A DNA stretch of 64,000 nt. Origin: Hippophae tibetana. Taxonomy: Eukaryota > Streptophyta > Magnoliopsida > Rosales > Elaeagnaceae. Below, one piece after another: positions 1 through 10,254 of this stretch (positions are counted from its first letter, which is position 1; each line of letters starts with the position of its first letter). The stretch lies in assembly GCA_037013495.1 (NCBI GenBank), contig CM072803.1:57859627-57923626 (forward strand). The letters are read 5' to 3'. Both the position numbers and the translations under genes were made by a program. A model generated the notes under the pieces. That model searched no databases and was not told the origin of the DNA. It saw nothing but the letters and a program-made list of their open reading frames with translations.

Positions 1-266
1 AGTAGTAAACAATCCAATAAAAATAATAAATAGATACAACTAAATAGAAATATATGTGCAAATATCTTTATTAGTTGAGACATCTACCCTAATTGCTTAT
101 TGCTACCATCACTTGTTGCCTCCATAACGACTTGATCCAACATACAGATTTGAGTCTTCTTCAAAGCCAAGACTACACACAATAATATAATCAGCCACTA
201 ATCGTGTACAAGATTTGAACAACCAATGTGAGAAATCACTCAACCATGATCACCCTCAATCACACA

Positions 267-422
267 AACAACCAACATGGAAAATACACTAAACCATTAA
301 TAACCAACTACCAACATGGGAAATACACTCAACCACATACACCCAATAACCAATGTTGGAAATACACTCAACCATGCACACCTAACAACAAACATTGGAA
401 ATGCAATCAACCACGTACAATC
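267..422. repeat. 39-bp tandem repeat, four copies
   Basis: Four consecutive imperfect 39-bp units, each built on an aac-acc-aa...tggaaatac-actcaacca pattern, start at 267, 306, 345 and 384. Because 39 is a multiple of three, the array gives a repetitive open frame that resembles a 13-residue protein repeat. It lies in a family C LTR. The related LTR near 53.1 kb holds only the first unit before it is cut. Confidence 0.85.
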
Positions 423-601
423 AACTAGCAAACTCCATCTCGAGTACTTACCACTCAAGAGCGTGGTTTTGCTCACTTAATCACGAATAAAAAATACTAA
501 AGAACACCTGGGGTAATAGTGATCCAAAATCAACAAAACAAGATGTTAATTTGACAAAACTCCACTGCATTTTTTTCATTAAGAAACACAAAGAATAGGG
601 G

Positions 602-609
602 TATTTATA
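602..609 (-). promoter_or_regulatory. LTR TATA box
   Basis: On the minus strand this reads TATAAATA followed by a C-run, inside the family C LTR. It is the likely core promoter of that LTR. Confidence 0.5.
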
Positions 610-1109
610 AACAACACCCAAACTCATAGGGTACCTCATTGAGAACCTCATAGATAAACCTTTTTAACCCCTTAACGAGGGGTCCGATGAGATGGTTCAA
701 CAAATAACACAAAAATTCCATTTTTTTGTTTCCAAAATTACTGAGTAATTTCCATAAATATCCCTCTCGCACGCAACCCAACAATAACAACGTTGATGAT
801 ACAAAAACCACAATACTCCACCTAACATTCACACTATGAAAACTAATCCCATAATGCATGTAAACATACTTATCTACAAAGTTTACCTAATTATGTATAT
901 GTGTGAATGACTAAGTATTGTTTTATATAAACAAATATTAAATAATCTCGAAATAATTTGACAAAACATAAAAATCATACTTATATTGTCTAATAAGCTA
1001 TTTATTAATATATATATATATATATAGAAATTATTGGTGTGGGGATGGGAGCAGCAAAAATACATCAAATTAATTATGTGCGATCTCTAATTATTTTAAC
1101 TTTATAAAA

Positions 1110-2060
1110 CAATTAAAAACTTTTGAAATTTTAATTTTTTATTTTTAACTAAGTGATCATGTCTATTATTTATTATTCTAAAAATTATTCATTTTAATTA
1201 TGAACATTAAACTTAAGAAGAATTTTGACCAAAATAACTATATATAGTATATAATTATTTAAATTTTATATATAAAAAGTTATGATAGCATGATTAAATA
1301 ATTATAATTGAAATCTTTCTTAATTCTAATTTTTAATGAGTGTTATTTATTATTTCATATAGAATTAATTTTATTTAAAAATATTAAAATTTTAAAGAAA
1401 TATAACTAAAATAATTATATATAATCTAATTTTTTTTAATTTATTAAAAATAATTAAGAAAGTATGATTAAATAATGATAACTAAAACCTTTTATAATTA
1501 TACTTTTTAACTCTTAAATAAGTCGTTAGGTTTGTTATTTATAATTCCAAAAAATATTAATTTTAATTGAAAATGTTGAAGTTTGGAATAATTATGACCA
1601 AAATAATTATACATAATCTATAATTCTTAATTCTTAATTAAGTCATCGTGTCTTCTATTTATTATCCTAAATAATTAATTTTAATTAAAAATATTAAAAA
1701 ATAACTATTTTTAATTAAATTATCCTAACTAAATCTTCTAAAATTTTAGTTTTTAATTCCTAATTAAATCATTATATCTATTATTTAGTATCACAGAATT
1801 AATTTTAATTAAAAATAATCAAAAATAAATATACGAATCGGTGGTTAAAAAATTTGAATCGATGCCTTTCAAAATTTTAGTATTTAATTTCTAATTAAGT
1901 CATATCACATGTTATTTATTATACCAAAAAAATTAAAATGTTTTAAAATTTTAAAGAAATATGATTAAAAGAATTATATGTTATCTATTAATTTTTTAAT
2001 TTAAAAAAATTAAAAAATATAATTAAATAAACCTATAACTAAATTCTTTTAAAACTCTAT
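1110..2060. repeat. AT-rich degenerate tandem array, copy 1
   Basis: About six to seven diverged units follow each other. Each has a core like taattNNtaattaagtcatNNtgtctattatttatta, then ttaattttaattaaaaatatt, then a tail with agtatgattaaata. Core starts lie near 1123, 1318, 1490, 1620, 1735 and 1863, so unit length is about 115-195 bp with internal deletions. A second copy of the same array lies at 9267-10050. No coding capacity is seen. Confidence 0.7.
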
Positions 2061-2171
2061 TATTCCAACAATGGTTTGGGAATTATAAATATAAATAAAC
2101 TACTCAAAACGTATATACTTGCTAACCCAACTCATCTTTGTATACATAAAGTTCATTTTAATTGTATAAAG

Positions 2172-2173
<2 letters not shown>

Positions 2174-2207
<34 letters not shown>
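2174..2207. repeat. (AT)n microsatellite
   Basis: A run of 17 AT units. The matching place in copy 2 of the flanking sequence (about 10150) has only a short run. Confidence 0.95.
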
Positions 2208-2210
<3 letters not shown>

Positions 2211-2309
2211 TTGTTTTATAATACAAAAGAGGAAAACAAATATGATTAGGTAATAAATGAATAAAATAAAAAAAAATATAAAATTAGCATGTAGGTGATA
2301 TAAATGTGA

Positions 2310-3125
2310 GCCACTTATCAATTGAATAACAAGTAAATTATTTTATAGAATAGTTAAAAATAATTAAAATTTTATGAAATGATAATAATATAAAGATAGA
2401 TTAAAATAGAAGAAATAAAAATTAATGTCCAAAGATGTAAGAAGGGAAACGATATATTAATGTAAAGGTCTCTGACGCTTGTTGTTTGCAAGAATAAAAA
2501 GAGACAATACATGGCTTAATATAGTTTTAGATTAGTAGTAATTTTGGTTGGAGTTGAAAAATAAAATTTCTTACATATAAATGATAAAGAAAACACAAGT
2601 GTTTGTACACGATGATTATTTATTTTACTTAGTGTATCTATCTTTTTCTATATAAAATTGGTTACAATGGATCAATAATACACACACATAATTAGGTACA
2701 TTTTATATTACATACACTATAGGGGTTGGTTGTCGTAGTGTGAATTCTTAGCTAAGAGATTGTTTTTGACGAGTGAGCGTGCAAGTGGGCCAACATTATT
2801 GTTCGTGTTTTTGGCTTGTTTCAGGTGTGTGTATTTGTGGATGTTACTCTACATTTTTGGAAATAAAATATATATCTTTTTAGCACCTTACCATCACTTT
2901 TTGCGAGGTCATTGGCAAGGTGGCTGGTGAGGTAGGCATCCAAATTTTATAAATACATCTAATTTCGCTTAACTTTTTACCCCTTGATTCTAGTACTAAA
3001 AATATGTCAAAATTTTCACTGAGAATTATATTTGTTTTTTTAATTATTTTGATGAGCTTACATTTGAGTGTGGGTCATTTATTAATCTTAGTTACCATAT
3101 CGTCATCTGTGTGGGTACATAGTTT
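2310..3125. other. Non-coding stretch, nothing identified
   Basis: AT-rich sequence between the AT array and the first family D LTR piece. An 82-codon frame at 3004-3252 runs into the LTR piece and has no recognisable domain. I see no gene. Confidence 0.6.
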
Positions 3126-3127
3126 AG

Positions 3128-3380
3128 TTGTGTCTCCCATACACGATTTGATATTTGTAGTGGACTATGACTCCTTCAAAGTTGTTAATGATTCACTTTT
3201 TTTTATTGATTTGGGTTTACCAATCACACCCATTGGGTGGTGTTGGGTATAGAGGAAAATTGAGTTTGAGTGTTGAACCAAGTAGTTGCGAAAACAACAA
3301 GTAATAAAAATAGTAGGCTGTTCGGACTAAGGTTCCGACTGATATAGGTAATAGTGATTTTATTATCTATCAGAGTTGTA
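3128..3380 (+). repeat. Family D LTR, 5' portion
   Basis: Matches 45360-45620 along its length, for example tctcccatacacgattt and then a block with gtgttgaaccaagtagtt. Homology stops after ...agagttgta at 3380. The complementary 3' portion of the same LTR family begins at 10255 with the same 27-bp segment (about 22 of 27 identical). This suggests one LTR split by the 3381-10254 block. Confidence 0.65.
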
Positions 3381-3385
3381 CAGTT

Positions 3386-3610
3386 GCCTAGGATCTACTA
3401 GGAAGGTTATAGGAAGGATAACTATCCTAACAAATGATAAGGAACTTTAGAATAAGCTGAATGATAGTTATATTATTTAAGGACTATATTTACAAGAGAT
3501 AATGATATTACATCAATATGGCCTAGGATTTACTAGGAAGGTTATAGAAAGATAACCGTATAAACAAATGATAAAGAATTTTAGAATAAACTAAAGGATA
3601 GTTATCTTTT
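3386..3610. repeat. Direct repeat, two units of about 90 bp
   Basis: A block beginning gcctaggatctactaggaag at 3386 is repeated at 3521 with few changes (spacing 135 bp). Each unit contains aggttata, aacaaatgataa and a ttttagaataa-like segment. It lies between the split LTR and the viral fragment. Its origin is unknown. Confidence 0.8.
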
Positions 3611-3799
3611 AGAATAAACAAATGATAACTGATCCAGCTATCTGTATATCTTTTATCGATGGTTTTAGATCTAATTGTTCATCTCCACTAGAGCTATTGT
3701 TATAGATGGATGCAATAATTTTCTCCATTTTTTATAAATATAATATTAGCCTTTCCCTTGGTTTTTTTAATTTTTCTATTAAATTGTTAAGAGGGGTTT

Positions 3800-4480
3800 T
3801 TACTTTGTCCTTGTTAGGGGTGATAGTTTTGAGGGTCTATAATAGTTCAATTATTTTGAAGTACTAAAAATCATGCAAGGGAGTTATCTCACCATCTTGC
3901 TAATGTTCACCATGTGAAGCATGAGAATGTATTAGAGAAAGTAACTAAATAATCCCATTTAATGATCCAAGGAAATTTATATAATGAAACAAAAAACATA
4001 AGCCCATAATCATTACCTTGTAAATAATTAATGTTACTTTCTTCAAAATCATTATGCCTTTAAGACTTGAGAAGGAAATATAGTCGTAGTTGGTCTGAAA
4101 AAGGAAAACCAATTTCTGAACGAGTTAGGAAAATCATGAAATGCATAATGATCTCCAGTTTTGAACTAGATATACCATATATGCACTATTTGAGGGTTTT
4201 GATAGCACAGAGTTTGATCCCATGCATACATGTAATCAAAATAATCATAGGTCATGGGTTGCATCCTACCATTCTTAAATATTTCTCTTCCAAAAAGATT
4301 GGTATCCCAATGTGCTTCGGAGAGTACCTTTAGTATTTTTAGGGTGGGGAAAGCTATATTTTGACCATTTCTCATATTATGATTAATGTTGAGTGAGTCT
4401 ATTTCTTTTAGAATAAGTTCGTAAAAACCCTTTGTTTTAGAGACAATATGATATATCAAATTAATTTTTAGATAAATTGA
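3800..4480 (-). pseudogene. Caulimovirid polyprotein C-terminal remnant
   Basis: A 97-codon minus-strand frame (4166-4459) follows the RNase H remnant and contains IAFPTLKILKVLSEAHW and a YDYFDYMYAWDQ segment. Further downstream, to about 3800, come the segments FPWIIKWDY and LARW. The position after RNase H and the aromatic-rich wording resemble the extra C-terminal region of petuvirus/florendovirus-type polyproteins. Its function in those viruses is unclear to me. Frames are broken by stops. The plus-strand frame at 4067-4333 is its shadow. Confidence 0.55.
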
Positions 4481-4689
4481 TGCTACCTATTCAGGTGACT
4501 TGGTTATGTCTTCTTACTTTATTATAAAGATTCTTTTTCTTGTGACCTTAAGGAATTCATCCCTTTTAGGGATTTTTGGAGCCTTCTTTTTAGAAAAGCT
4601 GGATGCTAGAGGAGTTGCTTGCTTGCCTCCTCTCTTTATAGCTACCCTACAGGTACTTTCTAGTTATAAAATATAGTAAAGAGTTTGAG

Positions 4690-5171
4690 TCACCTTTAAT
4701 AAACTCTATATCAAAGCCAAATATAGAGAGTATATCTTGCCACCTATTAAAGATCTATTTTGAGGCTAGGCTTTTAATGTTCTTTTCAAGGACTTCTTTA
4801 GCTAATTTGTAGTCTAATCTGATTAAGAACTTCTGGTTTATAAGTTCTTCTTGGAACTTGGAGATGTAGAGAACTATGGCAAGAATGTCTTTTTTTTATT
4901 GTAGAGTAGCTCTTTTGGGCTAGTTTCCAAGTGCCTGAAATGAAATGAAAAGGCTTTCTTTTACAATTGTTCATTTCTTAAGAATTCTTCCAAAGCCTAT
5001 CTCAGATGCTTCAGTCTCGACGATCTTGAATACATCAAGGTGAAGTAAGGATAAGAATGAGAGCTCTTTAGCTCTCAGATTTATTAGCTATGCTGCTTTA
5101 GTGTAGGCTGGGTTTCACTTGGGTGGATTTTCCTTTAATCTCTCATAGAAAGGCTTGGCGTCCTATGCAAG
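4690..5171 (-). pseudogene. Caulimovirid RNase H remnant
   Basis: The minus strand resumes after the solo LTR with AKPFYERLKENPP, the RT-to-RNase H connection of caulimovirids. It continues with SGTWKLAQKSYSTIKK and an ISKFQEELINQKFLIRLDY segment, which fit the RNase H core. In the family the domain removes the RNA template during reverse transcription. At least one frameshift and several stops are present. Directly before this point the reading is interrupted by 5177-7091; removing that insertion would bring the RT thumb next to it. Confidence 0.82.
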
Positions 5172-5176
5172 ATTAT
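5172..5176. repeat. Target site duplication, left (ATTAT)
   Basis: ATTAT directly precedes the TG of the solo LTR at 5177 and is repeated exactly at 7092-7096 after its terminal CA. Confidence 0.9.
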
Positions 5177-5338
5177 TGATAACTGTATTTTATATAGTTA
5201 TTTTCATTTATTTTATTAATTATAATTACTATGTTCTTGACATTTTTGGTTAATTTTAGTTAAATAAATTAATATTTACTGTTTAAGTCTTAAGGAATAT
5301 ATTTTTAAGAAAATTAAATTATTTGATTCGAAACCGTA

Positions 5339-5540
5339 CTTAATTGTAAATTGATGTCCAAAAATATAATTTCAAATAAAAGAGTTCTTAATTGTAGTTT
5401 ATAAAAGTCTAAAAAATAATTTAAATTAAAATCGGGCTTAATTTTAATTATTAAAAGTTTAAAATTTAATTTAAATTAGAAAAGAGCTTAATTGTAATTA
5501 AAGAAAGTTTAAAATGTAATTTGAATTAAATTTGTGGTTC
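5339..5540 (+). repeat. 50-bp tandem repeat in solo LTR U3
   Basis: Units begin cttaattgtaa or a close variant at 5339, 5387, 5437 and 5487 (spacing 48-50 bp), each followed by a run of taatttaaattaaaa type. The same array, in reverse, occupies about 60510-60740 in the second copy of this LTR. Confidence 0.85.
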
Positions 5541-6218
5541 AAAATGCAATTAATTAAAGTTGAATTTTCTGCGCAGGAAAGAAGAAGTCCACGCGCCATC
5601 ATCCACGCGCGCAACGTGAACAGTCAGATCAGAGAAGAAACGGTTAGGATCCCCGGGTACAGGGTTTTTGGATCACGTGGCTCGGTGCGCCAAATGGGGC
5701 CCACCTACCGCGCAGGCCGGCGTGCAGGGTGGGATCCCCGTGTCTGTTACGCGACTACCAAAAGGTGTGCTCCCGTGTGACGCGGTCTACATAATCTTCG
5801 TGCACCTATCCATCCAAGCAATGATACAATGCCACGTGTCTCCAATATTTCTGTAGTGAATGAGAAGCGTACACATGGCACGTATTGGGTAAATCAAAAG
5901 CACGGAAAATGGTGCACGTTTCCAACCGTGCCGTTACTGCCACTTGTCCCGTGCGCCATGATTTCGTGCAGGGCCATCACCTGCAATCGTTTCCCTCCCT
6001 CAATGAAATGCTGCCATGTCTCCGTATTAATCCTTGCAGCGAATGAGACGCTAACATGTGGTATGCAGATTGAATTAAAAAAAATCAGAAACGGCGCCTC
6101 TATTTTTTCTCTCACGCGTATATTAAAATAACAATATAGATATGCGTGCGTTTTATTTTCGATGTAAATTTTTTACGCGTGTCTAAAAATTGTAGTATTT
6201 TAGATATATTTTTTTAGC

Positions 6219-6226
6219 TATAAATA
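6219..6226 (+). promoter_or_regulatory. TATA box of solo LTR E
   Basis: TATAAATA in the context agctataaatatggg, about 1,040 bp into the LTR. G-box-bearing sequence lies upstream and the R/U5-like part downstream. It is the best candidate for the LTR core promoter. Confidence 0.7.
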
Positions 6227-6306
6227 TGGGATTTATTGTTGAAAAAAGAGAGGAGTTTTGGAATTTAGAGTTTGAGATTTTTAGTAGTGTTCGGGGCTGG
6301 ACTATG

Positions 6307-6343
6307 GAACACGCAGAAGCCATTTTTGGCTTCTGTTGTGTTC
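6307..6343 (+). promoter_or_regulatory. Conserved hairpin downstream of LTR promoter
   Basis: The arms gaacacgcagaagcca and tggcttctgttgtgttc pair across a 4-nt loop, about 85 nt after the TATA box, so they would lie near the 5' end of the transcript. The same palindrome is kept at 59831-59867 in the inverted copy. Confidence 0.75.
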
Positions 6344-7091
6344 TACGTGTGCCAAATATTTAGGAGAAGATGATGTTTTAATTTTCTTTGTATTTTTCAT
6401 CTAATATTCCTTAACTGTTGTAATTTTTATTTCCATTATGAACTAATTTATTTTTGCTAAGGATATGATGTAGTTGAATCAAGAAAATCTGATTTCTTTT
6501 GTTATTGTTATATGAGTTAATTGTTTTCAACTTGAGTATTTATTTCCATGCTTAATGCTTTTAAATTTTTAACCAAGATTTAGATGATTTGTTGCATTAT
6601 ATTGAGACCGAGAGGAGATGTGTAATGAATGCTTCATGTGATAAATACCGCATGTTGAATGCGAGTGTGGCACCTAATGCATGATGTATGTGGTTATTCT
6701 AGAAATTCCATAAATCGTAATGTGATTGTTTGTGATTAAATCTTCATAGAAATATAGTTGGTTTTCATAGATAAATAATTCTAATATAACTCGAGAGAGA
6801 GTATTAGATAAATTTGGGATTTTCAACCATCACTTTTAACTTTGATTCTCATATGGCATGACTTGAAATCAGATTGAATTGATTTAGCGAAATCAAATGC
6901 CTTAGCATTTTTAATCATTTGTAAACAATTTCACCAATTAACGATCGTTTTGGATAAAAGCAGAGCGAAATAATTTTAGTACTCAACAAACTATAGTGAA
7001 AAATTTCCGTGGGAACGATATTCTACTTATCAAATTTTATTACTTGTGACCGTATATGCTTGCACGTTTTATATTCTTAAATGAGACAACA

Positions 7092-7096
7092 ATTAT
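7092..7096. repeat. Target site duplication, right (ATTAT)
   Basis: Exact copy of 5172-5176, directly after the terminal CA of the solo LTR. Confidence 0.9.
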
Positions 7097-7700
7097 TGTA
7101 AAAATCTGAAAAATAATTAAGGTTGTCTAAAAACCTTTGTAACTATTTTTTATCCCTAATTTCATCAAGGATTTTTTCAGTAAATATGATTGAATGGTCA
7201 ATTAGGGTTATCAACCCTTGAGCAATATTATGCCTTAAAACATGAACTTTAGTTTGAAAAAGTTTTATCTTCCTAGCTGAGATTACTAATTTCTGTTTCT
7301 TTAATAATTTTGAAAAACATATTTAAATGCTTCTAATGTTGGTATATGGAATTTGAGTAAAGCAACACATCATCAATGTATATAATGGTAAAACCCATAT
7401 AAGGGTTTAATATCTCATTCATAATTTTTTGAAACTCTGAAGGGGTATTTTTAAATCCAAATAACATTTCACTCATAGTGTCAGAAGGGAATAGTGAAAG
7501 CAATTTTATACCTATCTTCACGTACCACTTGAATTTGCAAATAACCACTTTTAAGGTTAATTTTAGAAAAGACATCCACTTTCTTGTTAGGAATGGGATA
7601 TATAATCCACCTTAACACTTGATTTAAGGGTTTATAATTGATGACCAAATGTGGAACTCCTCTTTCTAGTTTAGCTGCATTTTCCACATAGAATGTTGGA
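7097..7700 (-). pseudogene. Caulimovirid reverse transcriptase remnant
   Basis: Two overlapping broken frames (7481-7687 and 7333-7575, minus) give RGVPHLVINYKPLNQ, then KSGYLQIQV, then a fingers/palm segment FGFKNTPSEFQKIMN, then IIYIDDVLLYS. The last is the catalytic YxDD box, here YIDD, with both aspartates kept. This wording is typical of caulimovirids rather than Ty3/gypsy pol. A frameshift separates the two frames near 7500. After the YIDD box the thumb region decays through several stops down to 7097. There the reading is cut exactly by the target duplication of the solo LTR and resumes at 5171. It would have copied the viral pregenomic RNA into DNA. Confidence 0.88.
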
Positions 7701-7899
7701 TAAGATCAAAGAGAGTTTCTCTTTTGTATTAATCTCTTTTTTAAGATATCATAAATCTCCTACTCACATATATCTAGGTTCCACTAATTCATTTGGATTG
7801 GTCTTGCTTTGGTAGTAATTTTAGATTTTGTAAAATCTGTCTCATATGGTAATTTTACCATATGTCTTTTTCTTTCCCAAAAAGTAGTGGGTTCTAAAA

Positions 7900-8415
7900 A
7901 TATCTCATGTTCAAATTTTTTTTTTAGAAAAGTATTTTTTTTCTCTAATTATTTTATGATTGACTTCCTCGTTTAAGAAATATAAAAATTTCTCCTTTTC
8001 AATAACTTGAATTTTTAGGTTATGGATTTCTACGTTATTTGGTTCTTTAGTGAATTTGAAACATACCTCATGAACTTTTAGGTTTGAAGTAATACTCTTT
8101 TTCATAACTTTAAACGAATAAAGCATGCTCAAGAACAGAGTGCCTAAGATAACCATTTTGGATAATTCTTTGCTGAGTAAAAATATGGTTTCTAGACATA
8201 TCCCATTGTTGCATACTATCGTATTAGATAGTTTGTAGTTGATTGGCATCCTTCCTCCATTTGCAGTGTTTAATACTTGTGTAGTCTTGGATAAATATCT
8301 GGTAGGTACAATTCCTTCGCTTATATAGTTGAGATTTACACCTGAATCTATTATGGCTTTAACTGTAAAATTATATTCTTTGTTAATTATGATGGTAACT
8401 TTAGATCAATTGGGT
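7900..8415 (-). pseudogene. Caulimovirid aspartic protease remnant
   Basis: The minus strand reads AIIDSGVNLNYIS near 8340-8380. This contains the DSG-type active-site triad of retroviral-like aspartic proteases (usual form DTG or DSG). About 60 residues on, the segment VILGTLFLSMLYSF matches the ILG...F flap-distal motif of pararetroviral proteases. In the virus this enzyme releases coat protein and RT from the polyprotein. The longest uninterrupted frame is 112 codons (7911-8249); upstream and downstream parts are out of frame with it. It stands between the coat remnant and the RT remnant. Confidence 0.8.
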
Positions 8416-8849
8416 TTTTTACCTCTTTAGGTAAGTTAGAAAAGAGTTTATCAAAGTCTTCTTCATTATTATCTACCTCATTTTATGAGAGTAAAAGTGC
8501 TTGAGATTCTTGGTAAAGTTCTAGAATTTGGACTCTAGTTTTTAGATCTTAAAGATCCTTTTTGGTTTGATTAATATCCTCTTTGAGATCTTTAATTATA
8601 GGTTCCTTCTTTTTAGAAGTATTCTTAATTATTTTAAGAATTTCATTGTATGAATATTGTTGCTCCTATTGTTTATGTTTTTAATTTCATGCAAACATTG
8701 ATTTTTCTTCTAGGAGGAAGTTTAAGTCCAGGCTATTCATTGTAATAATCACATTCGCATGTGTCATCATCCTTTTCTTTATCTTCTTTTGGAGAAGTGG
8801 AAAATGACTCATACAAATAGTCTTGTGATTCATCTTCAGATTCACTGTT

Positions 8850-9246
8850 TAAGATAATATGTAACAACTATTTTTTGAGCTTATCATCAACTTAAAGCTC
8901 ATTTATTTTCTGTTGTGTTTTGTAGCTAATGCTATTATGTCCATTTTTAAGCATTTATAGAAAGTGGGTATATTTTTATGACTTTTAGTGGGGATATCAT
9001 ATTTTGTTTTATGGATTGGTCTTTTAGACCATCTTTTTTTTATGGTAGACCACTATTTGGATGGTTTCTTTTTATGCCAATTCCTTTGTATTTGTTTTAT
9101 CTTCCTTTGAAAAGAATCTTTTAACATGTCTAAATAGTCATAATGTTAATAGAAATCACCTAGATCCCTCTTGTTTTGAGCTCTTTCTTTGTTCAATTGG
9201 CACTGAAGTTTCAAATAGTTGCACAATTGTAATCCTTGTCCAATAA
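8850..9246 (-). pseudogene. Caulimovirid coat protein C-terminus with degraded zinc knuckle
   Basis: The minus strand gives a basic, lysine-rich stretch with an LGDFY-like segment. It is followed by FYKCLKNGHNSISYK, which sits where caulimovirid coat proteins carry a CX2CX4HX4C knuckle: the first Cys and the His remain, the other cysteines are changed. Next come the segment QQKINEL and an acidic serine-rich tail with repeated D and E down to about 8750. In the family this region binds the pregenomic RNA during capsid assembly. Two stops interrupt it, and the upstream part of the coat gene is missing where the AT array begins at 9267. It lies directly upstream of the protease remnant, as expected. 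The call rests on order and composition more than on any single residue. Confidence 0.7.
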
Positions 9247-9266
9247 TTTCAACTATTAGCTCACCA

Positions 9267-10254
9267 CGTAGAATTAATTTTATTTAAAAATATTAAAATT
9301 TGGAAGAAGTATAACTTAAATAATTATATGTAGTCTAATTTTTTGAATTTATAAACAAGAAAATTAAGAAAGTATGATTAAATACTAAAATCATTTATAA
9401 TTTTACTTTTTAACTCTTAATTAAACCATTATGTTTGTTATTTATTATTTTAAAAATATTAATTTTAATTGAAAATATTAAAGTTTGGAATAATTAGGAC
9501 CAAAACAATTATATGCATTCTATAATTTTTTAATTTTAAAAAATAGAAAATTATGAAATTATAATTAAATAATCCTCGTTAAAGTATTTTGAAATTATAA
9601 TTTTTTATTCTTAGTTAAGTGCTATCATTATCCCAAATAATTAATTTTAATTTAAAAATATTGAAAAAAAATATTTTTAATTAAATAATCCTAAGCAAGT
9701 CTTTCAAAATTTTAGTTTTTAATTCTTAATTAAACCATTATGTCTATTATTTATTATCATAGAATAAATTTTAATTAAAAATATTCAAAAATAAATATAT
9801 GAATTTGTGGTTAAAAAGTCTAAACTGATGCCTTTTAGAATTTTAGTATTTAATTTCTAAGTCATGTAGCATGTTATTTATTATCTTAAAAATAATTAAT
9901 TTTAATTAAAAAATATTAAATTTTTAAAGAAGTATGATTGAAATAATTACATGCTATTTATTACGTTATTAATTTAAAAAAAATTAAAAAATATAATTGA
10001 ATAAAGCTATAACTAAATTCTTTTAAAACTCTATTATTCCAACAATGGTTTATATAAATAAACTACTCAAATGCACCTACAAACACGTATATACTTGCTA
10101 ACCGTACTCATCTTTGTATACATAAAGTTCATTTAATTATATAAAGAATATATATATGATCTTTTTTATAATACTAAAGAGGAAAAAAATATAATTAGGT
10201 AATAGATGAATAAAATATAAAAATATAAAATTAACATGCAGGTGATATAAATGT
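9267..10254. repeat. AT-rich degenerate tandem array, copy 2, with shared right flank
   Basis: Matches 1356-2308, beginning tagaattaattttatttaaaa and including the non-repeat tail with attattccaacaatggttt and catctttgtatacataaagt. Copy 2 is shorter by deletions, including most of the (AT)n run. It ends at ggtgatataaatgtg and abuts the family D LTR portion. The two copies are in direct orientation on either side of the viral fragment. Confidence 0.8.

Larger units (their letters stand above)
1..880 (-). repeat. Partial copia-type LTR, family C
   Basis: The segment around 60-265 matches the segment around 52880-53115 (shared blocks around the words cctccataa.gactt, caagatttgaacaa and ctcaaccatgatcacc). 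At the second place the sequence lies next to a degraded tRNA-Met-type primer site on the minus strand, so this is read as the same LTR family in the same orientation. A minus-strand TATA box at 602-609 fits a U3/R border. The window starts inside it and the outer end near 880 is not sharp, so the right limit is approximate. Confidence 0.55.
5177..7091 (+). mobile_element. Solo LTR, family E (1,915 bp)
   Basis: It begins TGATAACTG and ends GAGACAACA, the TG...CA ends of an LTR, and is flanked by the perfect 5-bp duplication ATTAT (5172-5176 and 7092-7096). The caulimovirid RT/RNase H reading continues on both sides, so the insertion point is exact. An inverted relative lies at 59087-60830. 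There a primer site beside the same terminus fixes the orientation: this copy points along the plus strand. It holds a 50-bp tandem repeat, G-box motifs CACGTG (5674, 5833), a TATA box and a conserved hairpin. No internal region or second LTR remains, which fits LTR-LTR recombination. The overlapping GC-richer open frames at 5532-6131 are incidental. Confidence 0.93.
3650..9246 (-). mobile_element. Endogenous caulimovirid (pararetrovirus) fragment
   Basis: On the minus strand from 9246 down to about 3650 the reading frames give, in viral order, the end of a coat protein with zinc knuckle, an aspartic protease, reverse transcriptase, RNase H and a further C-terminal region. This is the order of a Caulimoviridae polyprotein. 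The absence of an integrase domain, and the RT wording, separate it from Ty3/gypsy elements. Many stops and frameshifts break it, so it is an old non-functional integration. It is interrupted by the solo LTR at 5177-7091. Petuvirus- or florendovirus-like assignment is an inference from the downstream C-terminal region. AT-rich arrays lie on both sides. Confidence 0.85.

Noticed and set aside
228..428. 66-codon repetitive frame read as a small repeat protein
   Set aside because: Explained by a 39-bp DNA tandem repeat inside an LTR; no promoter or start context and no match outside the repeat.
3004..3252. 82-codon plus-strand frame with a hydrophobic start resembling a signal peptide
   Set aside because: Its second half is family D LTR sequence, and the related LTR near 45.4 kb does not keep the frame.
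5532..6131. Several open frames of 62-100 codons
   Set aside because: They sit wholly in the U3/R part of the solo LTR E, and similar incidental frames occur in the inverted copy at 60199-60443 with unrelated sequence.
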